From assembly GCA_045545235.1 (NCBI GenBank), contig JAZQAN010000025.1, positions 50,191-114,190 of the forward strand: a stretch of DNA of 64,000 nt. Direction: 5' to 3'. Shown here piece after piece: positions 40,690-50,022 of this stretch. Under the pieces are notes generated by a model that was not told where the DNA came from, made no database searches, and saw only the letters and a program-made list of their open reading frames with translations. Position numbers and translations under genes: made by a program. The DNA comes from CAZNKU01 sp045545235 (GTDB taxonomy: Bacteria; Bacillota; Clostridia; Monoglobales; Firm-18). How positions within the stretch are numbered: position 1 is the stretch's first letter; every line of letters begins with the position of its first letter.

Positions 40690-41916
40690 GTGTTGATAAA
40701 AAAACCTGAAATACTTGCTCCTGCGGGAGATTATGATAAGCTGGTTGCTGCTGTACAGTATGGCGCGGATGCGGTGTATCTTGGTGGTGAAGAATTTTCA
40801 ATGCGTGTTGCCTGTAACAATTTCAGTGATGATGAGTTGAAGCGTGGCATAGATTTTGCAAAAGAAAATGGCAAAAAAATATATATTGCAACAAATGTAA
40901 TTATGAAAAATGACGACCTTGAAAAGGTTGGCAGATTTGCAGAAAAAATACATTCCTATGGAGCAGATGCAGTTATACTTTCCGATGTTGGTGCGTTTGA
41001 TATTGTCAGGAATACGGTTCCTGAACTTGATATTCATATAAGTACGCAGGCAAATACAAATAACTATGCAAGTGCTAATATGTGGCATAAGCTTGGTGCA
41101 AGCCGAGTGGTACTTTCCCGCGAAATGTCATATCCTGAGGTTAAGGAGCTTCGACAGAAGACAGACCCTAACCTTGAACTTGAACTTTTTGTTCATGGTG
41201 CAATGTGTGTTTCTTATTCAGGAAGATGTTTGCTAAGCAGCTTTATGATAGGCAGAGAGGCAAACAGAGGGGCTTGTGCACAGCCTTGCAGATGGAAATA
41301 TTATTTGATGGAAGAAAAACGCCCCGGGCAGTTCTTTCAGGTGTTTGAAGAGGATAACGGAAGTTACTTTTTTAATTCCAAGGACCTGTGCCTGATAGAA
41401 TTTATACCTGAACTTGTTGATGCAGGTGTAACGAGCTTTAAAATTGAAGGTAGAGTTAAGAGCGAATATTATGTTGCCAATACCGTAAAGGCATACAGAC
41501 ATGAAATTGACAGATATTATGAAAATCCTGAAAAATATGTTTTTGACCCACGTCAGCTTGAGGAACTTAATAAGGTAAGTCACAGAGTATATTCTTATGG
41601 TTTCTGGCACGGTGCGCCTAAAGACGATGGTCAGGTTTATGATAACAATGCCTACATTCGGGATTATGAGGTTGTAGGTGTAGTAAAAGAATGTGACGAT
41701 GAGGGTAATGCAGTAGTATTCCAGAAAAATAAGTTTTCAGTAGGAGAAACTCTGGAAGTTATGCAGCCTGTAAATGATACTGTGGAATTTGTGGTTGAGT
41801 CAATTCTGGATGATAAAGGAAACGAAATAGAAAGTGCCTGCCACGGAAAAATGCTTGTTACGGTAAAATTACCTCAAAAGGTAGATGTTAACAGTATGTT
41901 AAGAAAGAAAAAATAA
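40690..41916 (+). CDS. U32-family peptidase-like protein (TrhP-like tRNA hydroxylation factor)
   Basis: A 408-residue protein of the U32 family. Motifs: ILAPAGDYDKLVAAVQYGAD, YLGGEEFSMR, ELFVHGAMCVSYSGRC and RGACAQPCRWKY, with the cysteines that may hold an iron-sulfur cluster, and FKIEGRVKSEYYV. Members YrrN/YrrO/TrhP make 5-hydroxyuridine at tRNA position 34, and the adjoining O-methyltransferase would then make mo5U. GGGGG (40680-40684 region) favours GTG 40690 over GTG 40684. Order mltG-yrrM-yrrN/O is conserved in Firmicutes. Confidence 0.9.
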   Translation: MLIKKPEILAPAGDYDKLVAAVQYGADAVYLGGEEFSMRVACNNFSDDELKRGIDFAKENGKKIYIATNVIMKNDDLEKVGRFAEKIHSYGADAVILSDVGAFDIVRNTVPELDIHISTQANTNNYASANMWHKLGASRVVLSREMSYPEVKELRQKTDPNLELELFVHGAMCVSYSGRCLLSSFMIGREANRGACAQPCRWKYYLMEEKRPGQFFQVFEEDNGSYFFNSKDLCLIEFIPELVDAGVTSFKIEGRVKSEYYVANTVKAYRHEIDRYYENPEKYVFDPRQLEELNKVSHRVYSYGFWHGAPKDDGQVYDNNAYIRDYEVVGVVKECDDEGNAVVFQKNKFSVGETLEVMQPVNDTVEFVVESILDDKGNEIESACHGKMLVTVKLPQKVDVNSMLRKKK

Positions 41917-41918
41917 TG

Positions 41919-41947
41919 TTGACTAATTTGAATAATAGTTGTATAAT
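41919..41947 (+). promoter_or_regulatory. Predicted sigma-A promoter of the acidic-tail membrane protein
   Basis: TTGACT (41919-41924), 17 bp, TATAAT (41942-41947). Confidence 0.65.
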
Positions 41948-41982
41948 TTATAAAGTATTTTATTGTATAGGAGATATGAAAG

Positions 41983-42822
41983 ATGAAAAAATTATTAGCA
42001 ATGCTTATGGCTTTGATGCTTGTTCTTACCGTAACAGCAGGTATGGTTGTTATGGCGGATGAACCTGCAGCAGAAGCAACAGAAACAACAGAGGCACCTG
42101 AGGCTGCACAGCCTGAACTTCCTGCTGATTATGATGAATCAACCATAAAACAGTACCTTGTTTATGATTTTAGTGATTTGACTAAAGTTACTACAAAAAT
42201 GTATATGACAGCAAACGATGGTACTTTGGATTATATGGGTAATATGTACAAGTCATATGGTCAGCCTGTTAAAGAGGATAAATACGAAGGCAAAAGAGCT
42301 TTAGTGCTTTCAGAAAATGAATTTGCGCTTAAAGATGCAGCGAATATGAATGATTTTGCTTATGTTGTTGAAAATGGTCTGTTTGCTAAAAATCACTTGA
42401 TTGTGTTCCCATTCGGAACATTGGCACAGAATGGTGAGGCAGGCACTTTAGTTGCTACAGTGGTTATTACACGAAACGATAAAACAGAGTCTCACGATCT
42501 TGTTGTTGGTGAAAACAACACATTTATGTATAAAATAAATGAATATGACTGGGTTAAGGTTGCAATTGCTGTTATGATTTTGATAGTTCTTGCTTTGTTG
42601 GTTATAATTATTCTTGTTGTATCAAAGAAGAAAAAACGTGTTAATGCAGAAGAAGCTGAAACATTTGAATCTGATTTCATATTGGAAGATTTAGCAAATA
42701 ATGCAGGTGAAATATCTGAAGAAGTTGAAGAAACAATCGAAGAATCAAAAGAAGAAGTAGTTGAAGAAATTGTTGAAGAGGTTGTTGAAGAAACTACTGA
42801 AGAAACTACTGAAGAAAATTAA
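41983..42822 (+). CDS. Unrecognised single-pass surface protein with acidic cytoplasmic tail
   Basis: A 279-residue protein I do not recognise. A signal peptide (LLAMLMALMLVLTVTAGM, cleavage near VMA-DE) precedes a Thr/Glu/Ala/Pro-rich linker, then a ~150-residue extracellular part. A transmembrane helix (VAIAVMILIVLALLVIIILV, about residues 192-211) is followed by KKKKR, which fixes the tail inside the cell. The last ~75 residues are strongly acidic, with repeats such as EEVVEE and EETTEETTEE. It has its own promoter and terminator and lies just before the dcw cluster. Function unknown. Confidence 0.8.
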   Translation: MKKLLAMLMALMLVLTVTAGMVVMADEPAAEATETTEAPEAAQPELPADYDESTIKQYLVYDFSDLTKVTTKMYMTANDGTLDYMGNMYKSYGQPVKEDKYEGKRALVLSENEFALKDAANMNDFAYVVENGLFAKNHLIVFPFGTLAQNGEAGTLVATVVITRNDKTESHDLVVGENNTFMYKINEYDWVKVAIAVMILIVLALLVIIILVVSKKKKRVNAEEAETFESDFILEDLANNAGEISEEVEETIEESKEEVVEEIVEEVVEETTEETTEEN

Positions 42823-42841
42823 TAATTAAACAAATAAACTT

Positions 42842-42877
42842 AAAGCTGTTCGAGTTATTCGAACAGCTTTATTTTTT
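42842..42877 (+). terminator. Terminator before the dcw cluster
   Basis: AAAGCTGTTCGA (42842-42853) pairs with TCGAACAGCTTT (42859-42870), then ATTTTTTT. Confidence 0.9.
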
Positions 42878-42957
42878 TGCTTTTTTAGTGTATTGGTTAT
42901 GTGTTACCACTATATCTTGTGTTCTTGAAAAAATGTAATAAAAATGTAAAAAAACTA

Positions 42958-43041
42958 TTGATTTTTTCAAAAAAATGCTTTATAATAAAATCAAGTGGTT
43001 AAAAAGTGGTTTTTTGTGGTGACTAATCCCAAAAAGGTGGT
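42958..43041 (+). promoter_or_regulatory. dcw promoter with MraZ-box-like repeats
   Basis: TTGATT (42958-42963), 17 bp, TATAAT (42981-42986). Immediately downstream GTGGT repeats occur at 42995-42999, 43006-43010 and 43016-43020, spaced 11 and 10 bp, with one more GGTGGT at 43036-43041. This fits the helically phased repeats bound by the ring-shaped MraZ repressor over its own promoter. Confidence 0.65.
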
Positions 43042-43047
43042 GACGAA

Positions 43048-43473
43048 ATGTTAGTAGGTGAATTTCAACATAATATAGATGCTAAAGGCAGAATGATTAT
43101 GCCTGCTAAATTTCGTGATGAACTTGGGGATAAGTTTGTTATCACAAAAGGTCTTGATAAATGCTTGTTTGTTTTTTCACAGGAAGAATGGGAAAAACTA
43201 GACCAGAAACTTGCTGAGCAATCTCTTTCAAAGGGCAGAAAGATTCAACGTTTCTTCTACGGTGGTATGACAGAATGTGAAATTGACAAGCAAGGGCGTA
43301 TACTTGTGCCACAGACACTTCGTGATTATGCGGAGCTTGTTAAAGATGCTGTTATTGTAGGTCTTGCAAAGCGTGCTGAAATATGGAATAAGGAAGAATG
43401 GGAAAAACAGAATGCAGAATTTGTTGAAGATTCTGAAGAAGTTGCTCTTCAAATGGAGGAACTTGGAATATGA
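43048..43473 (+). CDS. mraZ: Transcriptional regulator MraZ
   Basis: A 141-residue protein with two SpoVT/AbrB-like domains. It starts GEFQHNIDAKGRMIMPAKFR and repeats the pattern as ECEIDKQGRILVPQTLR; these form the DNA-binding surface of the octameric or dodecameric ring. It represses the dcw operon by binding GTGG repeats, which are present upstream. The 3' end overlaps rsmH by 4 bp. Confidence 0.95.
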   Translation: MLVGEFQHNIDAKGRMIMPAKFRDELGDKFVITKGLDKCLFVFSQEEWEKLDQKLAEQSLSKGRKIQRFFYGGMTECEIDKQGRILVPQTLRDYAELVKDAVIVGLAKRAEIWNKEEWEKQNAEFVEDSEEVALQMEELGI

Positions 43474-44399
43474 CGGAGTTTTCTCACATACCTGTTATGC
43501 TTAATGAGTGTATTGAGGCACTTGATATTAAAAAAGACGGAATTTACCTTGATGGAACTTTAGGGGGAGCAGGGCATTCTTCTCATATTGCTCCGAAATG
43601 TTCAAGGCTTATCGGTATAGACCGTGATATGACGGCTATTGCTACTGCCAAAGAAAGGTTAAAAGATTATAACGTAACTTTTGTTAATGATAACTATAAT
43701 AATATAAATAACATTATGGCAAATCTTGATGTGGATGGTCTTGACGGTGTTTTGTTGGACCTTGGGGTTTCTTCCTATCAGCTTGATACTCCTGAACGAG
43801 GCTTCAGTTACCGTTACGATGCTCCTCTTGATATGAGGATGAATGTTAATGACCCTGTTTCGGCCTATGATGTTGTAAATACATACGGGCAGAAGGAACT
43901 TGAAAAAATTATTTTTGATTACGGCGAAGAAAAATTTACCAGACCAATAGTGCGCAAGATAATAGAAAAACGTCAGGAAAAGCCAATTGAAACAACTTTT
44001 GAGCTTGCTGAGCTTGTTAAAAGTTGTATTCCTTTTAAAACGAGAAAGGACGAAAAACATCCTGAAAAAAGAGTGTTTCAGGCAATAAGAATTGCAGTGA
44101 ATGATGAACTTTCACAGCTTGAACAAACTATAAAGGATTTTTGCGGATACCTAAAACCGGGCGGAAGAATGGCGGTAATTACATTCCATTCGCTGGAAGA
44201 CAGAATTGTAAAAACTGCTTTTGCTTCACTTGCAAAGGGGTGCATTTGCCCGAAAGAATTTCCGGTTTGTATGTGTAATAACAAACCAAAGGTGAAATTG
44301 ATTACTAAAAAGCCTATTTTACCCACAAAAGAAGAACTTTTGATTAACAGCAGGTCTGCAAGTGCAAAGCTTCGTATTGCAGAAAAGCTTGATGTATAG
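43470..44399 (+). CDS. rsmH: 16S rRNA (cytosine-1402-N4)-methyltransferase RsmH
   Basis: A 309-residue methyltransferase (MraW). It has the start HIPVMLNECIEAL, the SAM motif YLDGTLGGAGHS, IGIDRDMTA, DGVLLDLGVSSYQLD and RGFSYRYDAPLDMRM, then FQAIRIAVNDEL and ITFHSLEDRIVK. ATGA overlap with mraZ couples translation. Length is normal. Confidence 0.96.
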   Translation: MTEFSHIPVMLNECIEALDIKKDGIYLDGTLGGAGHSSHIAPKCSRLIGIDRDMTAIATAKERLKDYNVTFVNDNYNNINNIMANLDVDGLDGVLLDLGVSSYQLDTPERGFSYRYDAPLDMRMNVNDPVSAYDVVNTYGQKELEKIIFDYGEEKFTRPIVRKIIEKRQEKPIETTFELAELVKSCIPFKTRKDEKHPEKRVFQAIRIAVNDELSQLEQTIKDFCGYLKPGGRMAVITFHSLEDRIVKTAFASLAKGCICPKEFPVCMCNNKPKVKLITKKPILPTKEELLINSRSASAKLRIAEKLDV

Positions 44400-44425
44400 T
44401 AATAGTAATGAAAGGAAAGATTTTG

Positions 44426-44890
44426 ATGTACGTGCCAAATTCGACAAGCAGCGCTTATCAACTTGATATGTATGTAGAACAAAAGTTTGATAAAAAAGCT
44501 GAAATCGAAAAGCAAAGACAATTAAAACTTAAAATGGCAAGAAGAAAACTGGCTGTTTATATGGCGGTTGTATTTGTGGCATTGTTTGCGGTGCTTTTCA
44601 GATATGTTCGTGTAAATGATTTGCACAGTGATGTAAAAACACAAACAGCAAAGCTTGAAACAATACGTATGGAAAACGAGCAAAAGAAGCTTGAAATTGA
44701 AAATATGACAGATAAGACGAGAATCAGAGAGTATGCAGAAAATGAGTTGGGGCTTAGGAAAATTTCCGGTGCGCAGACTGTATATCTTAATCCTGACAAT
44801 AAAAATTATATGCAGAATGTTGCTGATAAAAATAGTAGCGCCGGAGGAATCAAGGGATTTTTTGCGGGCTTTTGGGAATATTTGAAATAA
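44426..44890 (+). CDS. ftsL: FtsL-like cell division protein
   Basis: A 154-residue bitopic protein. A ~45-residue charged cytoplasmic part (VEQKFDKKAEIEKQR) precedes one transmembrane helix (AVYMAVVFVALFAVLFRYV), then a coiled coil (KLETIRMENEQKKLEIENM) and the short end ENELGLRKISGAQTVYL, which recalls the FtsL/DivIC C-terminus. Sequence identity in this family is low, so the call rests on layout and on its place between rsmH and the class B PBP gene. AAAGGA precedes ATG 44426. Confidence 0.82.
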   Translation: MYVPNSTSSAYQLDMYVEQKFDKKAEIEKQRQLKLKMARRKLAVYMAVVFVALFAVLFRYVRVNDLHSDVKTQTAKLETIRMENEQKKLEIENMTDKTRIREYAENELGLRKISGAQTVYLNPDNKNYMQNVADKNSSAGGIKGFFAGFWEYLK

Positions 44891-44903
44891 ATTGCTAATA
44901 GGT

Positions 44904-44932
44904 ATAAGAGGAGTCTTCAGGACTCCTCTTAT
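44904..44932 (+). terminator. Hairpin between ftsL and the PBP gene
   Basis: ATAAGAGGAGTC (44904-44915) pairs with GACTCCTCTTAT (44921-44932), but the following AGTCATTTTT is a weak U-tract. It may be a partial terminator or an mRNA processing/stability element within the operon. Confidence 0.6.
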
Positions 44933-44983
44933 AGTCATTTTTGATTATATACATAAATGCGATTTGCGGATAGAGGTGTTTTT

Positions 44984-47194
44984 ATGAACAGGGCTAACAG
45001 TGTTATGAAAAAAAGAATTTTATTAATTGTTCTTGTGTTGGTAGTCGGCTTTGTGTGGGTTTTGATAAATCTTACAAAATGGCAGATAATCAGAGGCAGT
45101 GAACTTTCAAGAGCGGCAATTGAACAACAAACAAGAGATAAGACAATAAATTCAAAAAGAGGTTCGATTATGGACAGAAACGGAAATGTTCTTGCAGCAT
45201 CTGTTTCTGTAGAAACCCTTACTGCATCACCTGTTGATGTTCATAAAAATGAAGAGGCAAGCATAGAGGAAATTTCTCATCGTCTTGCTGAAATACTTGA
45301 TATGGAATATGAAGATGTTTACAACAAAATAAAGAAGAAAACTTCGTATGCTATTATAAAAAAGAAAATGGATAAGACTCTTGCGGATAAAGTAAGAAAA
45401 TATCTGCATGATAATAAGATAAAAGGTTTTACACTTGTTACAGATACTAAAAGGTATTATCCTTATGATAATCTTGCTTCTCATGTTCTTGGTTTTACAG
45501 GTACAGATAATCAGGGACTTGCAGGAATAGAACTGGAATATGATAGTTATCTGAAAGGCGCTTCGGGAAGGTTGATTACTGCAAGTGATGCGTCCGGTAG
45601 TGAAATGCCTTTTGATTATGAAAAACTTATAGATCCCGAAGATGGACTTAATGTGGTTTTGACTATTGACGAAAATGTTCAACGAATTGCAGAAAAGTAT
45701 ATGGAACAAGCGGTAGAGGAAAATCAACTTACCAATGGTGCGTGCTGTGTTATTATGGATGTAAAGACCGGTGAAATTCTTGCTATGACCACAAAGCCGG
45801 ATTTTAATCTTAATGACCCATTTGTTATAACCGATGAAGAAAAACTTGAAGAACTTGAAGAATATGAAGAGGGAGAAGAGAGAAACACAAAGTATTCGGA
45901 AGCTCTTAATAAATTGTGGAGAAATAAAGCAGTTGTAGATGCTTATGAGCCGGGTTCTACATTTAAGATATTTACATCTGCTATGGCTATAGAAGAAAAT
46001 GTAATTTCTGCTAACGATGTATTTGTCTGCAGCGGTGTAAGACATGTGGGTGACCATAATATCAGATGTTGGAAAGCAGGAGGGCATGGGTCTCAAAGTT
46101 TTCCGCGAGCTGTACAAAATTCATGTAACCCCGCTTTTATGGAAATTGGTGAAAGAGTAGGTGCTACAAGATTTTATAATTATATGTCAGGACTTGGCTT
46201 TCGTGAAAAAACTGGCATTGACCTTCCCGGTGAGGATATAGGTCTTATGCACGAAAGATCCGGGTTTAATGAGGTTGAACTTGCAACATATTCATTCGGG
46301 CAAGGTTTTACTGTAACTCCTATTCAGATGATTACAGGTGTAAATGCTATTGCAAATAACGGAATGATGATAGCACCGCATATAGTAAAAAGATTTGTTG
46401 ATGTTGACGGAAATGTAGTAAAAGAATTTGGTACACAGGAAATACGTCAGATTGTTTCAGAAGCAACAAGTAAGCAACTTCGTGAAGTTTTGGAATCTGT
46501 TGTATCGGAAGGTTCAGGTTCGGGTGCCTATATAAGGGGATATCGTGTAGGTGGTAAAACCGGTACATCTGAAAAAACACCTCGTGGTAACGGTAAATAT
46601 GTTGCATCATTTATAGGTATTGCCCCTTCTGACGAACCTGAAATCATATGTCTTGTAATGCTTGACGAACCTAGTGCAGGTGCGTATTTTGGTGGTATAA
46701 TTGCTACGCCTGTGGCAAGAAATATTATGGAAGAAACATTGCATTATCTTGGTATAGACCCGTCGTATACGGCTGAAGAACTTGCAACAATGGAAACAAC
46801 AGTACCTAATATTGCAGGAATGACTGTTGAACAGGCCAAACAGGCACTTATTAATGCTAATCTTAAATTCAGCATTGAAGGTGCGGGAGAAAAGATACTT
46901 AACCAATTGCCAAAGGCGGGCGTAAAGGTTAACCAGCAATCCACAGTTATGCTTTATACTGAAGAAACTATGGTAAATACTACTGCTACAGTACCTAATC
47001 TGCTTAATATGACTGTGAATCAGGTTGCTACACTTGTTTCAAATGCAAGACTCAACCTTAATGTACAGGGTGCAGGTTCCACAACCTCAAATGAAGCTGT
47101 ACTATCATATAAACAGTCTCTTGAACCGGGCACGGTAGTTGATATTGGCACAACAATAACGGTAGAATTTAAACGAATTGAGGCAGGAGAATAA
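44984..47194 (+). CDS. Class B penicillin-binding protein with two PASTA domains (FtsI/SpoVD-like)
   Basis: A 736-residue transpeptidase for septal peptidoglycan. One transmembrane helix near residues 8-28, then the PBP dimerisation domain (RGSIMDRNGNVLA), then the transpeptidase domain with EPGSTFKIF (catalytic Ser325 and Lys328), the SxN motif in QNSCNPAF and KTGTSEK. The C-terminus has two PASTA repeats, beginning TVPNIAGMTVEQAKQAL and TVPNLLNMTVNQVATL. AGAGGTG precedes ATG 44984. It may be the vegetative FtsI/PbpB or the sporulation SpoVD; only one such gene is in this cluster, so it probably serves division. Confidence 0.93.
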   Translation: MNRANSVMKKRILLIVLVLVVGFVWVLINLTKWQIIRGSELSRAAIEQQTRDKTINSKRGSIMDRNGNVLAASVSVETLTASPVDVHKNEEASIEEISHRLAEILDMEYEDVYNKIKKKTSYAIIKKKMDKTLADKVRKYLHDNKIKGFTLVTDTKRYYPYDNLASHVLGFTGTDNQGLAGIELEYDSYLKGASGRLITASDASGSEMPFDYEKLIDPEDGLNVVLTIDENVQRIAEKYMEQAVEENQLTNGACCVIMDVKTGEILAMTTKPDFNLNDPFVITDEEKLEELEEYEEGEERNTKYSEALNKLWRNKAVVDAYEPGSTFKIFTSAMAIEENVISANDVFVCSGVRHVGDHNIRCWKAGGHGSQSFPRAVQNSCNPAFMEIGERVGATRFYNYMSGLGFREKTGIDLPGEDIGLMHERSGFNEVELATYSFGQGFTVTPIQMITGVNAIANNGMMIAPHIVKRFVDVDGNVVKEFGTQEIRQIVSEATSKQLREVLESVVSEGSGSGAYIRGYRVGGKTGTSEKTPRGNGKYVASFIGIAPSDEPEIICLVMLDEPSAGAYFGGIIATPVARNIMEETLHYLGIDPSYTAEELATMETTVPNIAGMTVEQAKQALINANLKFSIEGAGEKILNQLPKAGVKVNQQSTVMLYTEETMVNTTATVPNLLNMTVNQVATLVSNARLNLNVQGAGSTTSNEAVLSYKQSLEPGTVVDIGTTITVEFKRIEAGE

Positions 47195-47221
47195 ATTACA
47201 TATCCCTGGGGAGGATTTATT

Positions 47222-48628
47222 ATGAAACTGAAGGAAATTTTAGCATCAACAGATTTGAATATTGAAGTTAATGGTATTTCGTACAATTCAAGGTTGACAA
47301 AGCCGGGAGACGTCTTTGTTGCAGTAACCGGATATACAACCGACGGGCATAAGTATGCCAAAAGTGCTGTTGAAAACGGTGCAGTATGTGTTGTTTGTGA
47401 ATATATTCCGGAAGGTATAGATGTTCCGTGTGTTGTGGTTGAAAATACACGAAGTGCTTTGGCGGAAATGTCCTGCAAATTTTATGATAACCCTACTTCG
47501 AAACTTAATTTAATAGGTGTGACGGGAACTAACGGAAAAACCACCGTAACCTATCTTGTAAAGACAATTCTTGAAGCTAATGGCGAAAAAGTAGGGCTTA
47601 TGGGAACTAATAAAAATATGATAGGTGATAAGGAATTTCATACTGAACGCACTACACCTGAATCTTTGGAATTGCAGGAACTTTTTGCCGAAATGGTTAA
47701 AGAAGGTTGTACCTATGCAATAATGGAGGTTTCTTCTCATGCTTTGGAGCTTCATCGTGTGGGTGGTTGTGAATATAAGGTTGGTGCATTTACAAATCTT
47801 ACACAGGATCACCTTGATTTTCACGGGGATATGGAAAATTATTTTAAAGCAAAAAGCAAGCTTTTCGCCATGTGTGAAACAGGCGTTGTAAATGCTGATG
47901 ATAAATACGGCAGTATTTTGTGCAGACAATGTGGTTGTAATTTGATTTCTTATGGTATAAATGCCGGAAATCTTAAGGCTGAAAATATTGTTTACGGTCA
48001 GAAGGGTGTTAGCTTTGATTGTGATAATATGAAAATAAACCTTGGTATACCCGGAGAATTTTCTGTGTATAATGCTCTTACTGCAATTGGTATATGCAGG
48101 GCTTGCGGTATATCTGATGAAGTTATACAATGTGCTTTGAATGTTGCTGAGGGCGTAAAGGGCAGAGCTGAAATTGTGGAATGTGGTAAAGATTTTACAT
48201 TGCTTATAGATTATGCACATACACCAGATGGCTTGGAGAATATACTTGAAAGTGTACGTGGTTTTGCAAAGGGCAGAGTTGTTGTATTGTTTGGTTGCGG
48301 TGGTGACCGTGATAAAACCAAACGCCCTAAAATGGGAAGAGTTGCAGGCAGACTTGCTGATTTTTGTATAGTAACTTCAGATAACCCAAGGTCTGAAGAA
48401 CCTGATGCGATAATAAGAGATATTCTTGATGGTATGGAAGATGCAATGGCTGGTTATGTCGTTATAGAAAACAGACGTGATGCAATAGAATATGCTATTA
48501 AACATGCGTTGCCTGATGATACAATAGTGCTTGCCGGAAAGGGTCATGAGGATTATCAGATACTAAAGGATAAAACTATACACTTTGATGAAAGAGAAGT
48601 TGTAAGGGATATTTTGAGTAAAATGTAA
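47222..48628 (+). CDS. murE: UDP-MurNAc-L-Ala-D-Glu: meso-diaminopimelate ligase
   Basis: A 468-residue Mur ligase adding the third amino acid. N-terminal domain start SYNSRLTKPGDVFVAVTGY, ATP loop GVTGTNGKTTVTYLV, central EVSSHALELHRV and the C-terminal substrate motif DNPRSEEP. DNPR is the meso-diaminopimelate-specific variant (lysine enzymes differ), so the peptidoglycan should be DAP type. GGGGAGG precedes ATG 47222. Confidence 0.95.
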   Translation: MKLKEILASTDLNIEVNGISYNSRLTKPGDVFVAVTGYTTDGHKYAKSAVENGAVCVVCEYIPEGIDVPCVVVENTRSALAEMSCKFYDNPTSKLNLIGVTGTNGKTTVTYLVKTILEANGEKVGLMGTNKNMIGDKEFHTERTTPESLELQELFAEMVKEGCTYAIMEVSSHALELHRVGGCEYKVGAFTNLTQDHLDFHGDMENYFKAKSKLFAMCETGVVNADDKYGSILCRQCGCNLISYGINAGNLKAENIVYGQKGVSFDCDNMKINLGIPGEFSVYNALTAIGICRACGISDEVIQCALNVAEGVKGRAEIVECGKDFTLLIDYAHTPDGLENILESVRGFAKGRVVVLFGCGGDRDKTKRPKMGRVAGRLADFCIVTSDNPRSEEPDAIIRDILDGMEDAMAGYVVIENRRDAIEYAIKHALPDDTIVLAGKGHEDYQILKDKTIHFDEREVVRDILSKM

Positions 48629-48640
48629 AAGGTGATAGCT

Positions 48641-50014
48641 TTGGAAAAAATATCAGTAAAAAATATTTCGGATTTTATTGGCGGAAAGCTTATAGGAAAT
48701 GATATTTATATAAACAGGATAACTACTGACAGTCGAGAGGCTTCCTGCGGTACTGCTTTTATTGGCATAAAGGGAGAAAAGGTTGATGGCAATGACTTTG
48801 CAACAGATTTTTTAAAAAAAGGCGGAAGCTGTGTAGTTGTTGAAAAAGATGTTGATATTCCTGACGGAAAAACCGCAATACTTGTTGGTGACACAAAAAA
48901 AGCAATAAGGGATATTGCTGAATTTTATAGAATGTGCCTTGCGATTGATGTTGTTGCGGTGACGGGAAGCGTGGGCAAAACAAGCACAAAGGAAATGCTT
49001 AACTCTGTTATTGAACAGGGGTTTAGTGTTTTTTCGACGAAGGGCAATTTTAATAACGAAATTGGGGTGCCTCTTACTGTTTTTCAGCTTGACAGTTCTT
49101 ATGAAAAAGCAGTTGTCGAGATGGGGATGAGTAATCTTGGTGAAATAAGCAGACTTACAAAAATAGCAAAACCGCAGGTTGCAGTTATAACAAATATAGG
49201 TACTGCACATATAGGTAATCTTGGCAGTCAGGAAAATATTCTGAAAGCAAAGCTTGAGGTTTTGGAATGTCTTGATGAAAACGGACTTGTTATATTAAAT
49301 GGTGATGACAGTCTGTTGTGGAGTTCGAAAAAAGGTATTTCGCACAAGGTTTTGTACTACGGAATAGAAAACAAAGATGCGGATTATGTTGCATATGATG
49401 TTAAAACAGATGAGACCGGAAGCTGTTTTAAAATGAACATAAATGGCAAATCTTTTGAATTTAATGTGCCGGTTGTGGGAATACATCACGTTTATAACGC
49501 AATGGCTGCAATTATTTGCGGGTTTCATTTTGGGATGAATGTTGAAGTTATAGCAAGGGGTGTTGAAAAATACACTACTACCGGAATGCGACAAAATGAA
49601 ATAAAGGTTGGTAACGTTACAATTATAGAAGATTGCTACAATGCAAGCCTTGATTCGATGAAATCTTCTATGAATGTACTTGATGCATTAAAAAAAGATG
49701 GCAGAAGTATTGCTGTACTTGCAGATATGCTTGAACAGGGAGAAATGTCTGAAATTCTTCACCGTCAGGTTGGAGAGTATGCGGCATATAAAAAAGTTGA
49801 CGTTTTGGTATGCGTTGGGAATGACGCAAAATATATTGCTGATCAGGCACAAAAAAACGGTGTTGAACAGGTGTTTTTGTTTGGCAATAACGATAAGGCC
49901 TCTGAGTTTTTGTGTGATTTTGCAGGTGATGGAGATGTTATATTGCTTAAGGGGTCACGCGGAATGAAGCTTGAAGAGATTTCCGCAAAGCTTCAGGAAC
50001 ATTTGAAAGGATGA
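48641..50014 (+). CDS. murF: UDP-MurNAc-tripeptide: D-Ala-D-Ala ligase
   Basis: A 457-residue Mur ligase that adds D-Ala-D-Ala. Motifs: ITTDSREASCGTAFIGIKGE, the ATP loop VVAVTGSVGKTSTKEML, NFNNEIGVPLT, VEMGMSNLGEI and DCYNASLDSMKSS. AAGGTGA (48630-48636) lies 5 bp before TTG 48641; GTG 48632 is in frame but falls inside this ribosome site. It ends with an overlap onto the region of the mraY start. Confidence 0.94.
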   Translation: MEKISVKNISDFIGGKLIGNDIYINRITTDSREASCGTAFIGIKGEKVDGNDFATDFLKKGGSCVVVEKDVDIPDGKTAILVGDTKKAIRDIAEFYRMCLAIDVVAVTGSVGKTSTKEMLNSVIEQGFSVFSTKGNFNNEIGVPLTVFQLDSSYEKAVVEMGMSNLGEISRLTKIAKPQVAVITNIGTAHIGNLGSQENILKAKLEVLECLDENGLVILNGDDSLLWSSKKGISHKVLYYGIENKDADYVAYDVKTDETGSCFKMNINGKSFEFNVPVVGIHHVYNAMAAIICGFHFGMNVEVIARGVEKYTTTGMRQNEIKVGNVTIIEDCYNASLDSMKSSMNVLDALKKDGRSIAVLADMLEQGEMSEILHRQVGEYAAYKKVDVLVCVGNDAKYIADQAQKNGVEQVFLFGNNDKASEFLCDFAGDGDVILLKGSRGMKLEEISAKLQEHLKG

Positions 50015-50022
50015 ATGTAATT

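Noticed and set aside
42721..42822. Short tandem repeats that could be mistaken for a CRISPR array
   Set aside because: The repeats are 9-12 nt, in frame, and encode Glu/Thr/Val runs at the protein end, with no spacers and no cas genes.
42995..43041. GTGG repeats considered as a CRISPR or mobile-element end
   Set aside because: Units are 5-7 nt with helical spacing at a mraZ promoter, which is explained by MraZ binding.
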